Position numbers and translations under genes: made by a program
Shown here: positions 1 through 13,073 of the stretch, one piece after another
Position numbering within the stretch: the first letter of the stretch is position 1
Layout: every line of letters begins with the position of its first letter
Origin: Tetrahymena thermophila SB210
Lineage: Eukaryota; Ciliophora; Oligohymenophorea; Hymenostomatida; Tetrahymenidae
Assembly (NCBI RefSeq): GCF_000189635.1
Contig: NW_002476407.1
Span: forward strand, 124,001-188,000
Direction of reading: 5' to 3'
DNA: 64,000 nt
The notes under the pieces: generated by a model
Seen by the model: only the letters and a program-made list of their open reading frames with translations
Told to the model about the DNA's origin: nothing
Database searches by the model: none

Positions 1-3000
1 AATTTTACAAGAGATGAAACCATATTAGAATCAGAACACGAGTAATTTTTTGAATAATTTAATATTTTATTTTAAGTTGAATTATATATTTTTGAAATTC
101 TTGAAATACTAAGATGTTTATTTTCATCAAAAAATTAGAAAAAATTGAATAAAATATAAATAATTAATTGTACTATAACTTATTAATTAATCCCTTAAAA
201 ATTTTAAGTTTTTCTTTTTAAAGTAAAAATTACAAAAAAATTATTTAAAAATTAAATTTCATAAATTCTAAGAAAATCTTAATTTTGAAAATTCTATTTT
301 GTAAATAAAAATAATTTTTATTAAAACATTTTTAAATATATTTTTGTAATTAAACAAATAAATTTTAGATCGAAATAATCCTCAAACTCATAGACAAACA
401 ATTTAAAAAGCGCTAAATCAATCATAAAAAGTAAAACAAAAAACAAAAATGGCAAGAATAAAAAAGATAACAAAAAGTTAAATGAAAGTTTAGATGCAAA
501 TAAAGTTTTAGATGAAAGCTCAGCTCAGCTTATTTCAAAAGTTCATGCTAAAGATTTAAATTAATCTTTTGGCATGATAGATACAACAAGAACAATGGTA
601 TACATATAGTTTTTTGTAAAATTTTTATTTTAAACACTTTTTTAATAGGCGAGTGACATAATGATTGAACACAGGTTTAATTAACTTTAAGAAACTTTAA
701 ATGGGTAGACTAAATAAAAAGTAAAAAACCAAGCAAATAAAGAATAGAATTCAGATAGTGACAATAATGTAAAACAACAAGAATTAGACGCTTCTCTTCT
801 CTAATAAGCTACATTTTAAGATTAAACTTAAATTGTAGTTGACATAAACCAAATAAAGGATACTATAAATTATTAATAGCAAATTGATTCATAAGAATAG
901 ATTAATTAATAAATGATTGATAAAAATAATGCAAGTGTAGTTACAGCTAAGAGCAATAAAAGTAACAAATCTAAGTCAGAAAAAAAAAAATAAAAAGTAG
1001 AATCACCATCGAGAATTTAAACTAAATAAGATTAAGCTAAAGACAGATATAAAAAAGTACATAAACAAATGCAAAGAGAATAATCTATGAAAGATAATTC
1101 TTTGAGTAAAACTGAAACCAAGGAAGGATTAGGTGATAAACTTAAAGCAGAAGCTAGTTTAAACGGAAGTGAGAATGATAAAATAAAGTAAATAGATAAA
1201 TTTTCATACTTTGAAGCCTTTACAGAATAAAAATCACAACCTTCATCTCTAAAAATTTTGAAGAGTTTGAAATTTTTTGAATATGTTTTAATGATTACAA
1301 CAAGTATTGTTTTAGCAATTCAAATCAATAAATCATTATAATCATTGATATCAGATATGGAAGGTATTATTTTCAGGAGCTATTTAATGATGCCATATGC
1401 CTCCTTTACTTCAGCTGTAATTTAATAATTTAAACTAGTATTTTATTTCACTAATTTATTTTTAAAAATATTAAATAGGAATTTATTATGAGGCACATTA
1501 AGAGCTTCAATACTTTTCCTAATAAATAAAATGTATTATTGTAATTAAATCAAACTCTAGCTGATTCCTATCTGAGAATTTTCACTAATATGACATCTTC
1601 ATATTAATAAAATAACCTAATTGCAGATTTTTCAGATGATTACATTAATCTTATCAATCCATACTTAATAAATGCCAATACAAATAATGAATAAGATATA
1701 ACTAATTAGAATAAAATTGATATTATATCTTCTAATTTCACCTTTGTGAACTCTTTAGGCTAGCTATTTTATCATTTAAATAGCATTTTAGGTAAATTTT
1801 TATACATTAAAAAATAGTTTTCAAACAAATCTATCTCAATAATTTTAACAATTAATTCATCAAAAAGTATTAAAGTAAAAAAGTGAAGTTAAATAGGAAA
1901 ATCTCTCATAATTATAAAATGATTTTCGATTTTAAAAAATTCAAATAAGAAATAAATAGTTAAGATTTATTGTTTTTATATTTTAATATAATAGGGATTG
2001 ATTTTGCAGTAGCTTATTCTTAGAATACGTATGAATACTAATCTATTTTATTTGTAGAACACAACTATAAAAATTTTTTAGAAAACTGTTAAAATTATTC
2101 CTAAGATTAATATTAAAGTACATTGAATATCAAAGATAATCTGAATGTAGCTGTTATAGTTGTATCTTCTATCATGATAGTGTTTACTTTAATCATTTAT
2201 GTGGTGATTATCATGAATTTTGGGATATTCTAAAAGAGAATGATCTAATTGTTTAACATACTAACAACTGTGAAGACCAGCTAAGTAGAAAATGAGATGG
2301 CTAGAGTATCTTCAATTATTGAAAGTCTAAAAGAAAATGATGAAATTATAGAAAAATTCACATTCAGCATTAGGTAAAAAGAATATGTGCTCACTAAATT
2401 TTCAAACCAAGAAGAAAGTTAATCTTACTCATAAGATTCAAGTAAAAGAAAAGCTCTTCATGTGAAAATTAACCAGCAAAAGCTTTAAAACATAAGGTTC
2501 TATGTGGTTTCTTCCTTTACTATGATCTTGTTTTTCTTCTATATTCTGATTAATCTAATTTACAACGTAAATTAAAGAAATTATTTTTACAAATTTTCAA
2601 TTAAATTTTAATTTAAAAAACTTACAGGTGGCCATTTTCAGCACTTTTTAACCTGCTTTGTAATATTTAAGTAATTTTGCTCAGCTTAATTAGGAAGTTC
2701 CTTCGCTTTTAGCTTATTCTAGCATGATATACGAGTAAAAATTGGGGAATGAATTGTTGTTTTAAAACTCAGAAATATAAAAAATCTAAAACTATTTTTA
2801 AGAATCTCTTTAGTTTGTTAGTGATTTTTCTCTTCAAATTTACAAAATATAATAATTATCTTTCTTTTCTTCATCATTTTCTAATTCTTTTAGCCAAAAT
2901 TTGTAGTCAAATTTATGCCATTACTATCCTTAAATGCAAACAGATTAATGTTATTAGCTTTTTAATGGTGTTTTGACTTAAGGCTTAGTCAATTCTCTAA

Positions 3001-3389
3001 GTTTATGGAAAGAAAATTTCTTAAAAATCCAAAGCATTAATTTTTATATTACCAACTCATAAGATTTTTACATAAACTAACTTAATTTATTATCTTTAAG
3101 CTAAGTACTTAATGAATCAACAACATACTTTATGAAAAATTTATATGATTAGATGAAGAGTAATATATAAAATTAACAAAACACCAATCTCTTAATTGCT
3201 ATTCTATTCTGTATAATAGTAAATATTCCTAAGATTTATGAGTTTTTTATAGAATTTAGTATAATATCTAATCGCTTCTATATTGCTAAAAAAATTATAT
3301 TTATACTCCCTGCCTATACCCTAATGATAGAAGAAACTTTTAACAAAATGCTAAAAGCTATTGGAAATCAACTAAGTATTAAAAAATGA
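1..3389 (+). CDS. Multi-pass transmembrane protein, 5' partial
   Basis: Product not recognised. The proposed exons, read with TAA/TAG as Gln, are <1-41, 369-597, 649-1416, 1479-1791, 1995-2566 and 2628-3389, ending in TGA. All junctions keep phase, with GTAA/GTAT donors and TAG/CAG acceptors. The first third is hydrophilic and Lys/Gln/Asn-rich. It is followed by a hydrophobic segment around VLMITTSIVLAI (about 1290-1320). A second segment lies near VAVIVVSSIMIVFTLIIYVV (about 2150-2215), a third near VSSFTMILFFFYILINLIY (about 2505-2565), and a fourth near LLIAILFCIIVNIPKI close to the C-terminus. A stretch of about 240 residues between the last two segments could be a loop outside the membrane. 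The start lies off the window. The 3' exon is tandemly duplicated just downstream, so the present stop may not be the ancestral one. Confidence 0.75.
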
Positions 3390-3915
3390 TCCTTAAAAGA
3401 ATCATATTCTTTTTAAAAATAATAATTATGCTTCTTTACAATAATATTTAAAATTAATAAAAATTATATAAATTGTAATTTTACTTTTATTTTATTGTGT
3501 TTTTGTCTTTTAAAATATAATTTTTTTTTCATTATCACAGAAAAATTCTTTATTTGAGATTTATTATTTTATTTTTAATAATTTGAATATTCCTAAATTT
3601 ATGAGTTTTTTATAGAATTTAGTATAATCTAATCGCTTCTATATTGCTAAAAAATTATATTTATACTGAAGAAACTTTTAACAAAATGCAAAAAGGTATT
3701 GGAAACCAACTAAATAATAAGAAATGATCCTTAAAAGATTTATATTCTTTTTAAAAACAATAATTATAATAATAGTTAAAATTAAAAAAAAATTAAAAAA
3801 TAGTATTTTTACTTTTATTTTATTGTGTTTTTTGTCTTTTAAAAATATTTTCTTTTTTTCATTATTACTAAAAAAAAATTTTTATTTGAGATTTATTATT
3901 TTATTTTTAATAATT
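3222..3915 (+). repeat. Tandem duplication of a gene 3' end, period 364 bp
   Basis: Copy 1 runs from 3222 to about 3585 and holds the last coding part of the upstream membrane-protein gene plus about 200 bp of 3' flank. Copy 2 runs from 3586 to about 3915. Landmarks such as AATATTCCTAA, GAGTTTTTTATAGAATTTAG and CTAATCGCTTCTATATTGCT occur in both in the same order. Copy 2 lacks about 23 bp inside the coding part (the CCCTGCC... segment of copy 1), which breaks its frame, so it is a non-coding remnant. Confidence 0.85.
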
Positions 3916-4256
3916 AACATCAAAAAATTTATCTTGGATTATATAGAAAGAAATGTTTGAATTATTAATTGTGCCTTTTGTAGAATAAATAAGAAATATA
4001 TAAAGTGCACTGGAGAGCAGAAGAGTCTTAGATAAAACAGTTTGAATGGAGAATGAAATATGAATAAGCAAAAAATCAAGGTTAGAAGAAAAAAATATAA
4101 TTATTTTTATTGAATTTCTTAAGAATAGGCAGCAAACACTCGCATACTTAAGTTATTAAAATCCTCTATTAGATTTTAAAAGAAGAGAAAAGCTTAGCGA
4201 CCAAATAGATTAACAAATTTTTAACTATTGATAAATTCAATAAGATATTTTATTGA
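3915..4256 (+). pseudogene. Open coding-like segment, possible displaced C-terminal exon
   Basis: One frame stays open from about 3915 to a TGA at 4254-4256. It has coding-like composition, including a charged stretch (WRAEES, QFEWRMKYEQAKNQ) and a Lys-rich end. There is no good ATG or obvious splice acceptor joining it to anything. It starts exactly where the duplicated 3' segment ends. I infer it may be the original distal exon of the upstream membrane-protein gene, cut off by the duplication. It could also be chance openness in AT-rich DNA. Confidence 0.3.
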
Positions 4257-4319
4257 AAAAGGATACATAAAAGAAATAAATAAACAATAAATAATATTAG
4301 GATAAGAATTTAGATTGAA

Positions 4320-5222
4320 ATGACTGATAAAGTAGAGATTGTACCAGCTGTTTTGTTAAATATCAGTGACCATTATACTCGTGAAAAAGTTGAAAAAAAT
4401 AACCCAAAGATTCGTGTCCTTGGTGGTCTTCTTGGTTAAGTTGACGGTCGTAAACTTAAGATTTTGTAAACTATTGAATTTAAATATGAGATCAATTAAA
4501 GCAATCTCTAAATTCAATCAATCGACTTTAACTTTATCAAATCAAGAGTTGACTTGTTTAAATAAGACCTTAAAGAAAATCTTTTCAAGGATTACGAATT
4601 TTTGGGATGGTATTCTGCAGGTGTTGGATAAAATCCCTATCCTAATGATATGAAATTCTAAAATTAAATTAGTGAAAATGTATCATCTAACCCCATTTAC
4701 TTAATTATGGATACTGTCACAAGTATGAAAGGTTAGACTGATTTACCTGTAAAGCTCTTTGAAGTTAAGTATGAGTAAGTTATAGCAAGCGATTAGCACA
4801 AGAAACACACTCAAGAAAGTTTTATTGAGTTAAATTATGATATTCTAGCTAGCAAAGCAGATACCATCACAATAGAAAGTGCTTCTAAGAGTTATTCAAG
4901 TTCTGCCAAATCCGTTTTTGCAGAGAATCTTAAAAATACTGTCAATGCAGTTAAGAGATTTTCTGAAAGAATTGAAGGAATCATCAAGCTTCTTGATACT
5001 CCTGCAGTTACATAAAATCCTTCATTATTACTTGAATTAAATTAAATCTTAAGTTCTTTCCCTCAATAATACCACGAAACTTTAGATGAAAAGATGTTAG
5101 AACATTTCTCAGATGCTAATATCATCTCTTTCTTGAGTGCCTTAGCAGCTGCAAACAGAATTATTTCAAACGTTAGTGAGCACAAATCAGCATTTAAATA
5201 ATCAAAAATGAATATGCTATGA
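4320..5222 (+). CDS. CSN6: COP9 signalosome subunit 6 (MPN-domain protein)
   Basis: A single exon of 300 codons under the ciliate code. The N-terminal half is an MPN domain of the CSN6/Rpn8 kind: VLLNISDHYTR at about residues 11-21, then LGGLLGQVDGR, then EFLGWYSAGVG at about 95. IYLIMDT and LPVKLFEVKYE follow at the positions expected for CSN6. The JAMM zinc motif (HxH...D) of catalytic MPN+ proteins is absent, as is normal for CSN6. It is therefore the structural partner of CSN5 in the complex that removes NEDD8 from cullins. The C-terminal half is helical and ends with a run rich in Leu/Ala. The length is close to that of other CSN6 proteins. The ATG is the first in frame after an AT-rich leader. 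Confidence 0.88.
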
Positions 5223-6197
5223 AAAAATATCAAAATATAATATTGAATTTAATTATAAAAAGTCAATATAAAATAATGTTAGTATCTATCTATACTCCTT
5301 TTGTTTTTTTATTGTATAAGGAATTTTCTGACAAATCATTATCACTTAATACAATCTGATAATTTATTTTATTACTTTTTAATATCTTTGATGCGAATTT
5401 TACATAGCTTTCATTATTATTTATAATTAAGCTATTTATAATTTAAAAAAAAAAAAATTATTGTTTATACCATAATTTTTTTTTTAATGAAATAAAATAA
5501 ATATTATTTATATTATATTTACTGAAATATTCCAATGATAAATCTTCATGAAAGATTTAAAAAGATGACAAATCTAAAATTCTTCACATAAATTCTGATG
5601 GGATTTTTATATGATTTTCATGTGAATAAAATAACGAAATTGATATAAAAAAAGAATAAATATTTGCTTTGAATTGATATATATACAGCAAAAACTGTCT
5701 AAAGATTACTTTTCGAATCAAACAGTTTTTAGCCAAATTACAAAGGTGTTGCAAGAATTATCGAAGTTCTTTATAAATGAACACTTTTTAAATAATTTGT
5801 TTACAAAAAGCATGTGTTCATTTTATCAGAGGGGCAATCAAAAAGCAGCTTGACTGTATATCAAATATTTTAAAATTTAAATAAAAAAATTAGAAAATAA
5901 TATCTTTAGTTTTTTGAAATGATATATTTATATAATTTGTTATCAATTTTATGTTTAAAAAACATATGTCAACAAATTGAATAGTCAGTCAGCTACATTT
6001 AACATTTTTAATACAAAAATATTTAAAGGTATAATTTAATGTATTATAAGGAATCACTCTCAATTTAATTTAATTAATTATTATAATAATTATGAAATCT
6101 TTAAGAATAAATAAAATTAATAATAGTTATAATAGTTAATTACATAATCTTTTTAATAATTTAATTAAATATTTAATTTAAATATATAAATAAATAA
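5223..6197. other. Intergenic spacer with one hairpin
   Basis: Lies between two convergent genes. It is AT-rich with no open frame of coding character. The only structure seen is the hairpin at 5690-5730, described separately. Confidence 0.6.
5690..5730. other. Perfect 9-bp stem hairpin
   Basis: AAAAACTGT (5690-5698) is exactly complementary to ACAGTTTTT (5722-5730). The loop contains a second small pairing, GATT with AATC. It sits just after a TATATATA run. This could be a small RNA or simply a palindrome; I do not recognise it. Confidence 0.4.
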
Positions 6198-9110
6198 TCA
6201 TTTGTGTTCTTCAATTATTGTTGTCTTCTTTTTTTATATTATTGTTGAAGATCTACCTTTATTGGATCTCTTAAAATTTGATTGACTAAATTATACTTCT
6301 TCGAATGCTATGTTAGAAACTTAATCAAATATATTTGGTTGTGATAAATTTTCTGATTTTTTAAGTTTATTTTCTTTTCCTAATATATCTAACGAATCCA
6401 TACTTTAAAGAGTAGCTCTCGAATTTGATCTTTAAAGACTCAAACCGTTAGATGCCTTTCTTGGGATCGATCTCATACTTTTACTAAAATTACTCAATTT
6501 TTACTCAAATTTGTTATTTAATTAGCTGCTACTCAAGCTATTCAAATTTTAAGATGTATTCAAAGAAAAAATATCTAATTAGTCAGAGCCAGGAACACCT
6601 TATTTCATTTATAACTTTTTTAGTCTTAATCTCTTTTATACTTCTTAAACAGCTTTTATGAATATATCCTTTAAGTTTTTAATATTAACTTGACTACTGC
6701 TATTAGATGATATGTTAATACTATTAGAATATTTAAAATTTGAGGTTTTTCTGTTTGGATTTCTAGATTTTGGTGGAGTGTTTTAATTTTCTTTAGAAAT
6801 TTAAGGTTTTTACTTTATTTTACTTTATTGCTTTATCTTTGCTTATGATTTTTTCTTGTCTTCGTCTTTGATTGTTTGAGAGTTTATAATTTTCTCTTAT
6901 ACCATGTACTAAATATAATCTATTTTATCTTAAGTGCTTAATCCTTTTTAATCAAGAGCAAAAGATATAGAAAAATCAGAAACTTGCTCAAACATCTATA
7001 TAATTAAAATGCAAAAATAATTTTTAAAATACTTAATAAGATAATTAATTTACATTAAAAAAGCCATCAAATTTAGGCCTAGGCGTGAACTATCCTAACT
7101 GATTCTAATATTACTCAAATTGCTAATTGCAATTAATAATTTTTTATTCTTTTTATTGAATTTCATTAAGATGGCAATTTATTATATCATTTAATTCATT
7201 GATTTTTTACTAGCTCTATTGCAACATGTAGTTTAGATTATTATTGTTTCTCATCTACTTTTCATTTTCTTACTTAGTTAGCCTTATCTGTTCTTTAAGT
7301 CCATTTAGTTCTTTTATATATTCTTCTTATTGTGATATTTGCTACTCAATCTTGTTATTTAATTCAAAGTTTCAATTTGTAAAATTCAACTTTATTAATA
7401 AGTTTATTTACTTTTTTGCGAGATTCATTCAGCTTGTTTTGGTAGTTTTTCTCTATCGACTAAGAATTTTTTACAAAATCTGTTTGTGCAACCTAAATTT
7501 TATCTCTCAGACTAAAATTCTCTTCAATAACCTTTTCTTTTTCTTCTTTTATTTATTGTATTATTTGTTCAAAATGAGTATTCAAGTAATCAATTTCCTC
7601 AGAAAGAATTTGGACACATTAAAAATAAGCAGGGATGCTGCTAATTGTTTATTCTTTTACAATTAAAGTTGATTAATTGATTTTAATAGTTCAATGTAAC
7701 TTACTCTTTTTTTTGAGAGATTTAGATTGCTTTATCCTGTTAAGAATAGTCTCCTCTTCACAAATGATCATTTATTATATGATATTAAAAAACAATTTCA
7801 TTTGATCGCCATACATATTATCTTATCTTTTCAATAAATAGATTTTTATTAGTTAATAAATTCATTAGTTAAGTCGATAAAAGAAAGTACTTTGATAGTT
7901 TACCAATTAATTTTTAAACTAAAATACATAAGTTATAAGATATTTTTCCATCCTTCTCGTACAAAGCATTTATTTAATTAAGAATGACTAAGATATTCAG
8001 CTTTTATTAAGATTTTTAATTAAACTATATTTTCATTTGACCAAACAAATTACCTTCTCTTCTTTTTTATCATTAAGTGATCTGTAATCTTAGCGTTTTT
8101 TGATTTAATTACTTATTGGCACAGTGTGATTATTACCGTCTAAGTTCTATGCTGATAACTTAACTTATGAGTAGCTTTAAAAAAAGCCTGGATCTTGGGA
8201 TAAATGTTTGATATGAAAGAACTTTTGTTAGGATTAAAATTGTGGATTAGATTTTCTTTCTAAAATATCTGGACTTTGAAGTAAATTAGAATAAGACTTA
8301 ATTGCCTTAACATTATTATGATTCATGTCACTATTAAAGTTTTTAAATTATTAAAAGCTTTATTGCTTAATTTATTGGCTGTTTTATTGAGAGGATGGCA
8401 TCTTGACACTATAATATTATTCTTAAATTTAATAATTAGGCATAAGATTATTTAAACTTTTAGTATTCTCATTATCACTGTTTAATTATTATGCATCTCC
8501 TGCTTAGATATGTGAATAGCTAGAAATTTAAGATTAAACTGGAGACTTCTTCTAAAAACTTAATACAGCTAATAACAATAATAGTATATTTAATACAAGA
8601 TAAAGAGATTATCAATCATTTATAATTTTGAATTTTTAGTAAATAATTTACTTTTTGTTGCACTTGTTTAGGCACTCTTTTTGACTGTAACTCCACTGGA
8701 ACCGAAATTAGGTCCTTCGTCTATCTCATCACTTTCTTTTGTGTAGTTTTTTTAAGAACCATATTGAGGTAAGCGAGCTTCTCTATCTGTAAATGGTAGC
8801 AAATTCTATTTTAATCTGTTTCCACTTTAATCAAACAATAAACTAGAAATTGGATTTAGTTTATTATTAGAAGTAAGATTTTATGAAAAATTTTGTGAAG
8901 ACAACTAGATGTCCTTATCACTGAAATAACTTTAAAGATCACTTTTTTTTTAGTAGGTCTTATTATCTTCATTTTGTGAAACTAAATTTTTATTCAAATT
9001 TATAAACAATAAATACAATTATTTTATATATGTCAAAATGTCCACTTACGCTTTGATTCAACGCTCGAAATTATTTAATTTTCTTCTTGAATGCTTTTTC
9101 TTACTTTCAT
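6198..9110 (-). CDS. Coiled-coil protein, eight exons, function unknown
   Basis: The exons in coding order are 9110-9050, 8981-8652, 8568-8054, 8000-7815, 7753-7705, 7653-7412, 7350-7054 and 6995-6198. They give about 825 residues. Every junction is GT...AG and keeps phase. The weakest is the donor at 7814 (GTATGG). The first 300 residues are low-complexity, rich in Ser, Asn and Gln. Residues from about 300 to 480 are a long charged, heptad-like coiled coil rich in Gln, Glu and Lys. The last 265 residues are again Ser/Lys-rich and basic, with many possible phosphorylation sites (SxR, RxxS). I see no catalytic domain, signal peptide or membrane segment. In a ciliate, a basal-body or cytoskeletal scaffold is a reasonable guess but nothing more. 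Confidence 0.75.
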
Positions 9111-10328
9111 ATTATAAAAATGGATTAGTTGGTTGGCCTCTTGTTACTTTTTATAATTAGGTTATTTATACTATTAATTGAATATATATAATTAATTACT
9201 GTATTATTTTGATTAATATATAGATTCTTAATACCAAACCAGTCAATTTTTTTGCTTTTTTAAAGATTTGATAGCTTTTAATGAATGATTTCAATGAAAA
9301 GTAACTTTAGTTTATTAATCTATTCACGAAATTTACTTTCTTAAACCAACAATTTAATTAAAAAAACTTAATTATCATTGTGTTAAGCAAACAAAAATTT
9401 AAAAAAAGATTTCCGAAATAATTATTTTGTAGAGTTTTTTGAATAAAAACATGAATTTTCAGCTTGCTTAATCATAGTAGCATGAAATCTTTCATAAATT
9501 TTTCTACTTTTATATGATAGTGAATTTCCAATTTGAATGGATTCTATTTTAAAAGTTAAATACGTTATAGAAATAAATTAACTTAAATATAAATAGAGAT
9601 AAATTAGTTTAATTTAACTTAATTTTTTAACTAAAATAAGTCATAGAAAATTCAATTAATTTAATAAAATATAATAAATTAAATATTTTTGAGGAAATAT
9701 GACTTTCTTAAGTTAAACATTTTTATTATTCATTTATTACTATGAAATTTCAATTTTTTAATTTTTTGATACTTTTCAATTACATTTCGTCATTAAGCTC
9801 GTTAGTAAATTATTTTTTCAAGTAAAAAATTGGGATAATGAATTTTAAATTATATTGGCCTTAGCACAATTAAATTTTATAAGGCTATCACAGTATTTTA
9901 TTAGATTTAAAATGCACTTGTTCCATTAAATAGACAACCTTTAAAATTTATTTGATATACAAATGAAAATGAATATTTAATAGATGCGAAAAAAAAAGAA
10001 GAGAAGCGATAGATAAGGATAAATTTTCTAAATACCTAAGTAGTTTAAAGCTGTTTTATAATAATAAGTAAATAAATAAATAAAACACCAGCCTGCTCGC
10101 TTGCTTGCTTAGTAGAAAGAAGATGGGTAAAAGAGGTATTAGCTATAAAATTTACCTTGAAAAAATGAATATTGAATGGAAAATAAGATAAGAATTCCAT
10201 TTGACTTTTATAATTCCTTTCAATATTAAATTATTATAAGTAATAATAATTAAATAAAAATTGATACCTAATTACTTTTTAAAAAAACAAACTGAAAGTA
10301 TTTAAGAGAAAACATTATAGTTATTAAG
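9111..10328. other. Intergenic spacer between divergent genes
   Basis: AT-rich with no supported gene. It separates two divergently transcribed genes, so it should contain both promoters. A GCTT microsatellite (about 10094-10111) lies in the 5' leader side of the plus-strand gene. Confidence 0.6.
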
Positions 10329-13073
10329 ATGAGCGATAAAACTAAACAAAAAAAATAGGAAACTACCAGTACTCAATCCAGTCATAATGATGGTTGGTGC
10401 GTTGTAAGTTAAAAAAAGCAAAACGACAAAGAAAATAGTGTGCTTTCAATGAGCACTAAAGAAGTTACAGGAAGTAGTCTAACTAATAAAAATGTAGCTG
10501 CATTAAATAAAATTTCAAAGAGTTCAAATATAAACTAGGACTCAATCTCCACTCAAGACGACAAAGGCAGTGAGAAATAGGGAGACGGCTCGACTACTGA
10601 AAAGAAGAAAATGAGCGAAAATAGCATTAACACAAATTAAAGTAATTAAATGAACGACACAAGTTCTGTACATAGTAAATCTGAAGACACTAATAATTAA
10701 ATGTAGATAACTCCTACCGATAAATTTAACTAATTCCGTGAACGTTTGAATGAATAAACGAAAAGATATTATTATTTTGATAAGTAGTTTTTTAAAATTT
10801 ATAATTGTTAATAGATTAATGGACTCGATAGTAATTAAATTATAAAACTTAAAGACGAAAGCAGTTAAATTTATTAAGATCTTCGCAATATTATTTTATC
10901 TTATATTAATTATAATGGAGGTATTATATTTTTTGGATTTAATCACATTAAGAGGGATAACTCCCCTCACATGGAAGTAAACGGATTCGATATTACTAAA
11001 AACGATAAAAAGAAGTATGACTTATTGAAAAATACTCTTGAAACTATCTTCTAGCGCATCACTCCCAAATAATTTAAATATGATTTAAGCATTATGAAAG
11101 TTAGAAAAGATAAGAATTAAGATAAATTCACTTAGGAGAAATATGTTGCTCGTATTATTGTTTAGCAAGGTTCTGAATTGCGCACACTCTATGTTTACAA
11201 AGATCCTACCTCTTCTGAGCAAATTACTGCTAAATATTCAAAAAAAGATTTTAAATTTATTACTATTAAAGGCACTGGCTTAACACAAGCTCAAGAATAA
11301 AAGAAACAGCTAACTAAAGTTAAAGATCTCATCTTTACCCATATAGATGATTTTCTTGATCCCCAAAGCAGCTATGCAAATCTAAAGAAGACAAAGATGT
11401 ATTCAGATCCTAAAAAGAGTTAAGACCAGGATGGAGACTAATCTTTTTGTGATTCTAAGAGCAGGTCAGACGAGGAGAACTATCAGGATAATGACGATGA
11501 TCCCTAAGAAGAAGACTCTAAGTCTAACTATTCTGATCATTCTTATAATTCTGAAGTTAATTCGCAAACAAATGGCTGGACCGTTCCATCTAAAGAGTAG
11601 CCTACACAGTAAAACAAACAGATTTTTATTTGTTTAAATTTGATTTCAATGATAAATTTAAAAATCTATTAATTGTTCGTTCTGTCTATCGATCAATCAA
11701 TCAATCAATCTACCAATAAATCTAATAATATATCTTAACATTTAAAAGCTTTTCAAATCTTAGAAAGTAATTAGTAATTAAATAAATAAATAAAATTCGC
11801 CTCAAAGAAAAACTTAATTTAATATTAATTGTTAAAAATTTTAATCATTTTTTAAATAAATTACTTTTATTTATAAAAATAAATAGGGCAAAAGAAAGAT
11901 AGAATTAATTTTAAGAAACTAATAAATCTAATAAAGAAAATTCAGAAATAACTACCTTTAATTATGATGTAGGCTAGTGGAACACAGAGCTGATTCCTGA
12001 TAAAAATTTCTAATAAAAAGGAAAAACCAAATCAGACAGCAAGTAGAAAAAGTTTTATTTAAAAATCCACAATTTTTGATTTAATCTTTTAATTAAAAAG
12101 CAATTTCTTGTCAAACTAGCAGGATGAAGAAGCTTTCCCTAATATCAATTCATTTGGAAAGAACTCATCATCCTAAATGGATTAAGCTGATTCTTAATCT
12201 AATTCCTCCATTACTTAACATGAGTAGTCTATACCATAAGTTAATGGAAGCAAAAATCAATAAGACTAGCAAAATATTTTTTTTACAGGAAACTTTTAGT
12301 AAAATAATAATACCACTGTTGCTGCCTCAAACTGCTAGAGGTCTATCGAATAAAATCCAGTCATCTTAGCAGCAAATACATTAAGCAATACTCCTAATTC
12401 TCAAACAGTAGACACAGCATATTTTTAAAAACAAATTTACTAGCAATAATAGTAACAGTAGCAATAATAGCAGCAACAACAACAATAACTTTAGCCATAG
12501 CTCCAACAGTAAAAAATTTATAAAAATAATATTATTAATAATTAATAGCAGTAAATTATAAGTACATAGTTTCAATAGTAAAATTTGAATTTAACAAACA
12601 TCCCTAAAAACCCAGAATTTAGCTAATAACAATAGCAATAAAATAATATTCAGTAACAGCCTGTTATGATGCCAGGCAATTAGCCTTACGTTATGTCTCC
12701 TTTTTATGGAAGTTATCCAACAAGTTAGTCAAGTACTCCAGCTCCTTACTAACCTTCTCCCTAAGTGATTATTTGCAATGCTAACAGTGAAAGTATATTA
12801 AGCAATTCACTTAAAAGTTTAACTAATTAATAGTTGCAAGAGTTAATTAGTCATTTAGATATGTAAACTAAAAATTATTAAGATTATTTGAGCTTGGCTA
12901 AGTAAGAGGATAACAAAAGAAAGTATGAAGCATATGTTAGTATTATGTACTAAAACACCCATTAGTAATAATAGTGCATGAATCCAAATCCTCTTAACAT
13001 GCATACATTTAGCTCAACATAAAACGGGTCAGCTTATAGTAATCCCCATTCTAATTCTAGCTTAGCTAATTGA
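10329..13073 (+). CDS. Schlafen/AlbA_2-like domain protein with Q/N-rich tail
   Basis: The exons 10329-11608, 11887-12042 and 12101-13073 give 802 residues; phases 2/2 agree at both introns. After a Ser/Thr/Asn-rich leader of about 130 residues, the segment at about 180-300 resembles the AlbA_2 (Schlafen-type) fold. It contains ILSYINYNGGIIFFGF, then VNGFDI, then a helix ending in LETIFQRITPKQF, then VARIIVQQG. In this family the NxGGxxxxGv motif is the signature of a nucleic-acid-binding domain found in Schlafen proteins and some bacterial regulators. An Asp/Ser-rich acidic stretch follows (about 360-420). The C-terminal 330 residues are Asn/Gln-rich with long Gln runs (about 12430-12500) and Pro/Tyr/Ser patches, like a prion-like domain. 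A role in RNA or DNA binding and condensates is inference. Confidence 0.72.

Noticed and set aside
5700..5730. tRNA, suggested by TTCGAATC
   Set aside because: No acceptor, D or anticodon arm can be drawn around it; the flanking stem belongs to a simple hairpin.
9342..9356. TAAACCAAC, resembling the start of the 15-bp Tetrahymena chromosome breakage sequence
   Set aside because: Only the first nine bases agree. The following AATTTA does not match the CTCTTT end, so it is not a breakage site.
12381..12575. Leucine-run protein on the minus strand
   Set aside because: It is the antisense of the poly-Gln coding stretch of the Schlafen-like gene.
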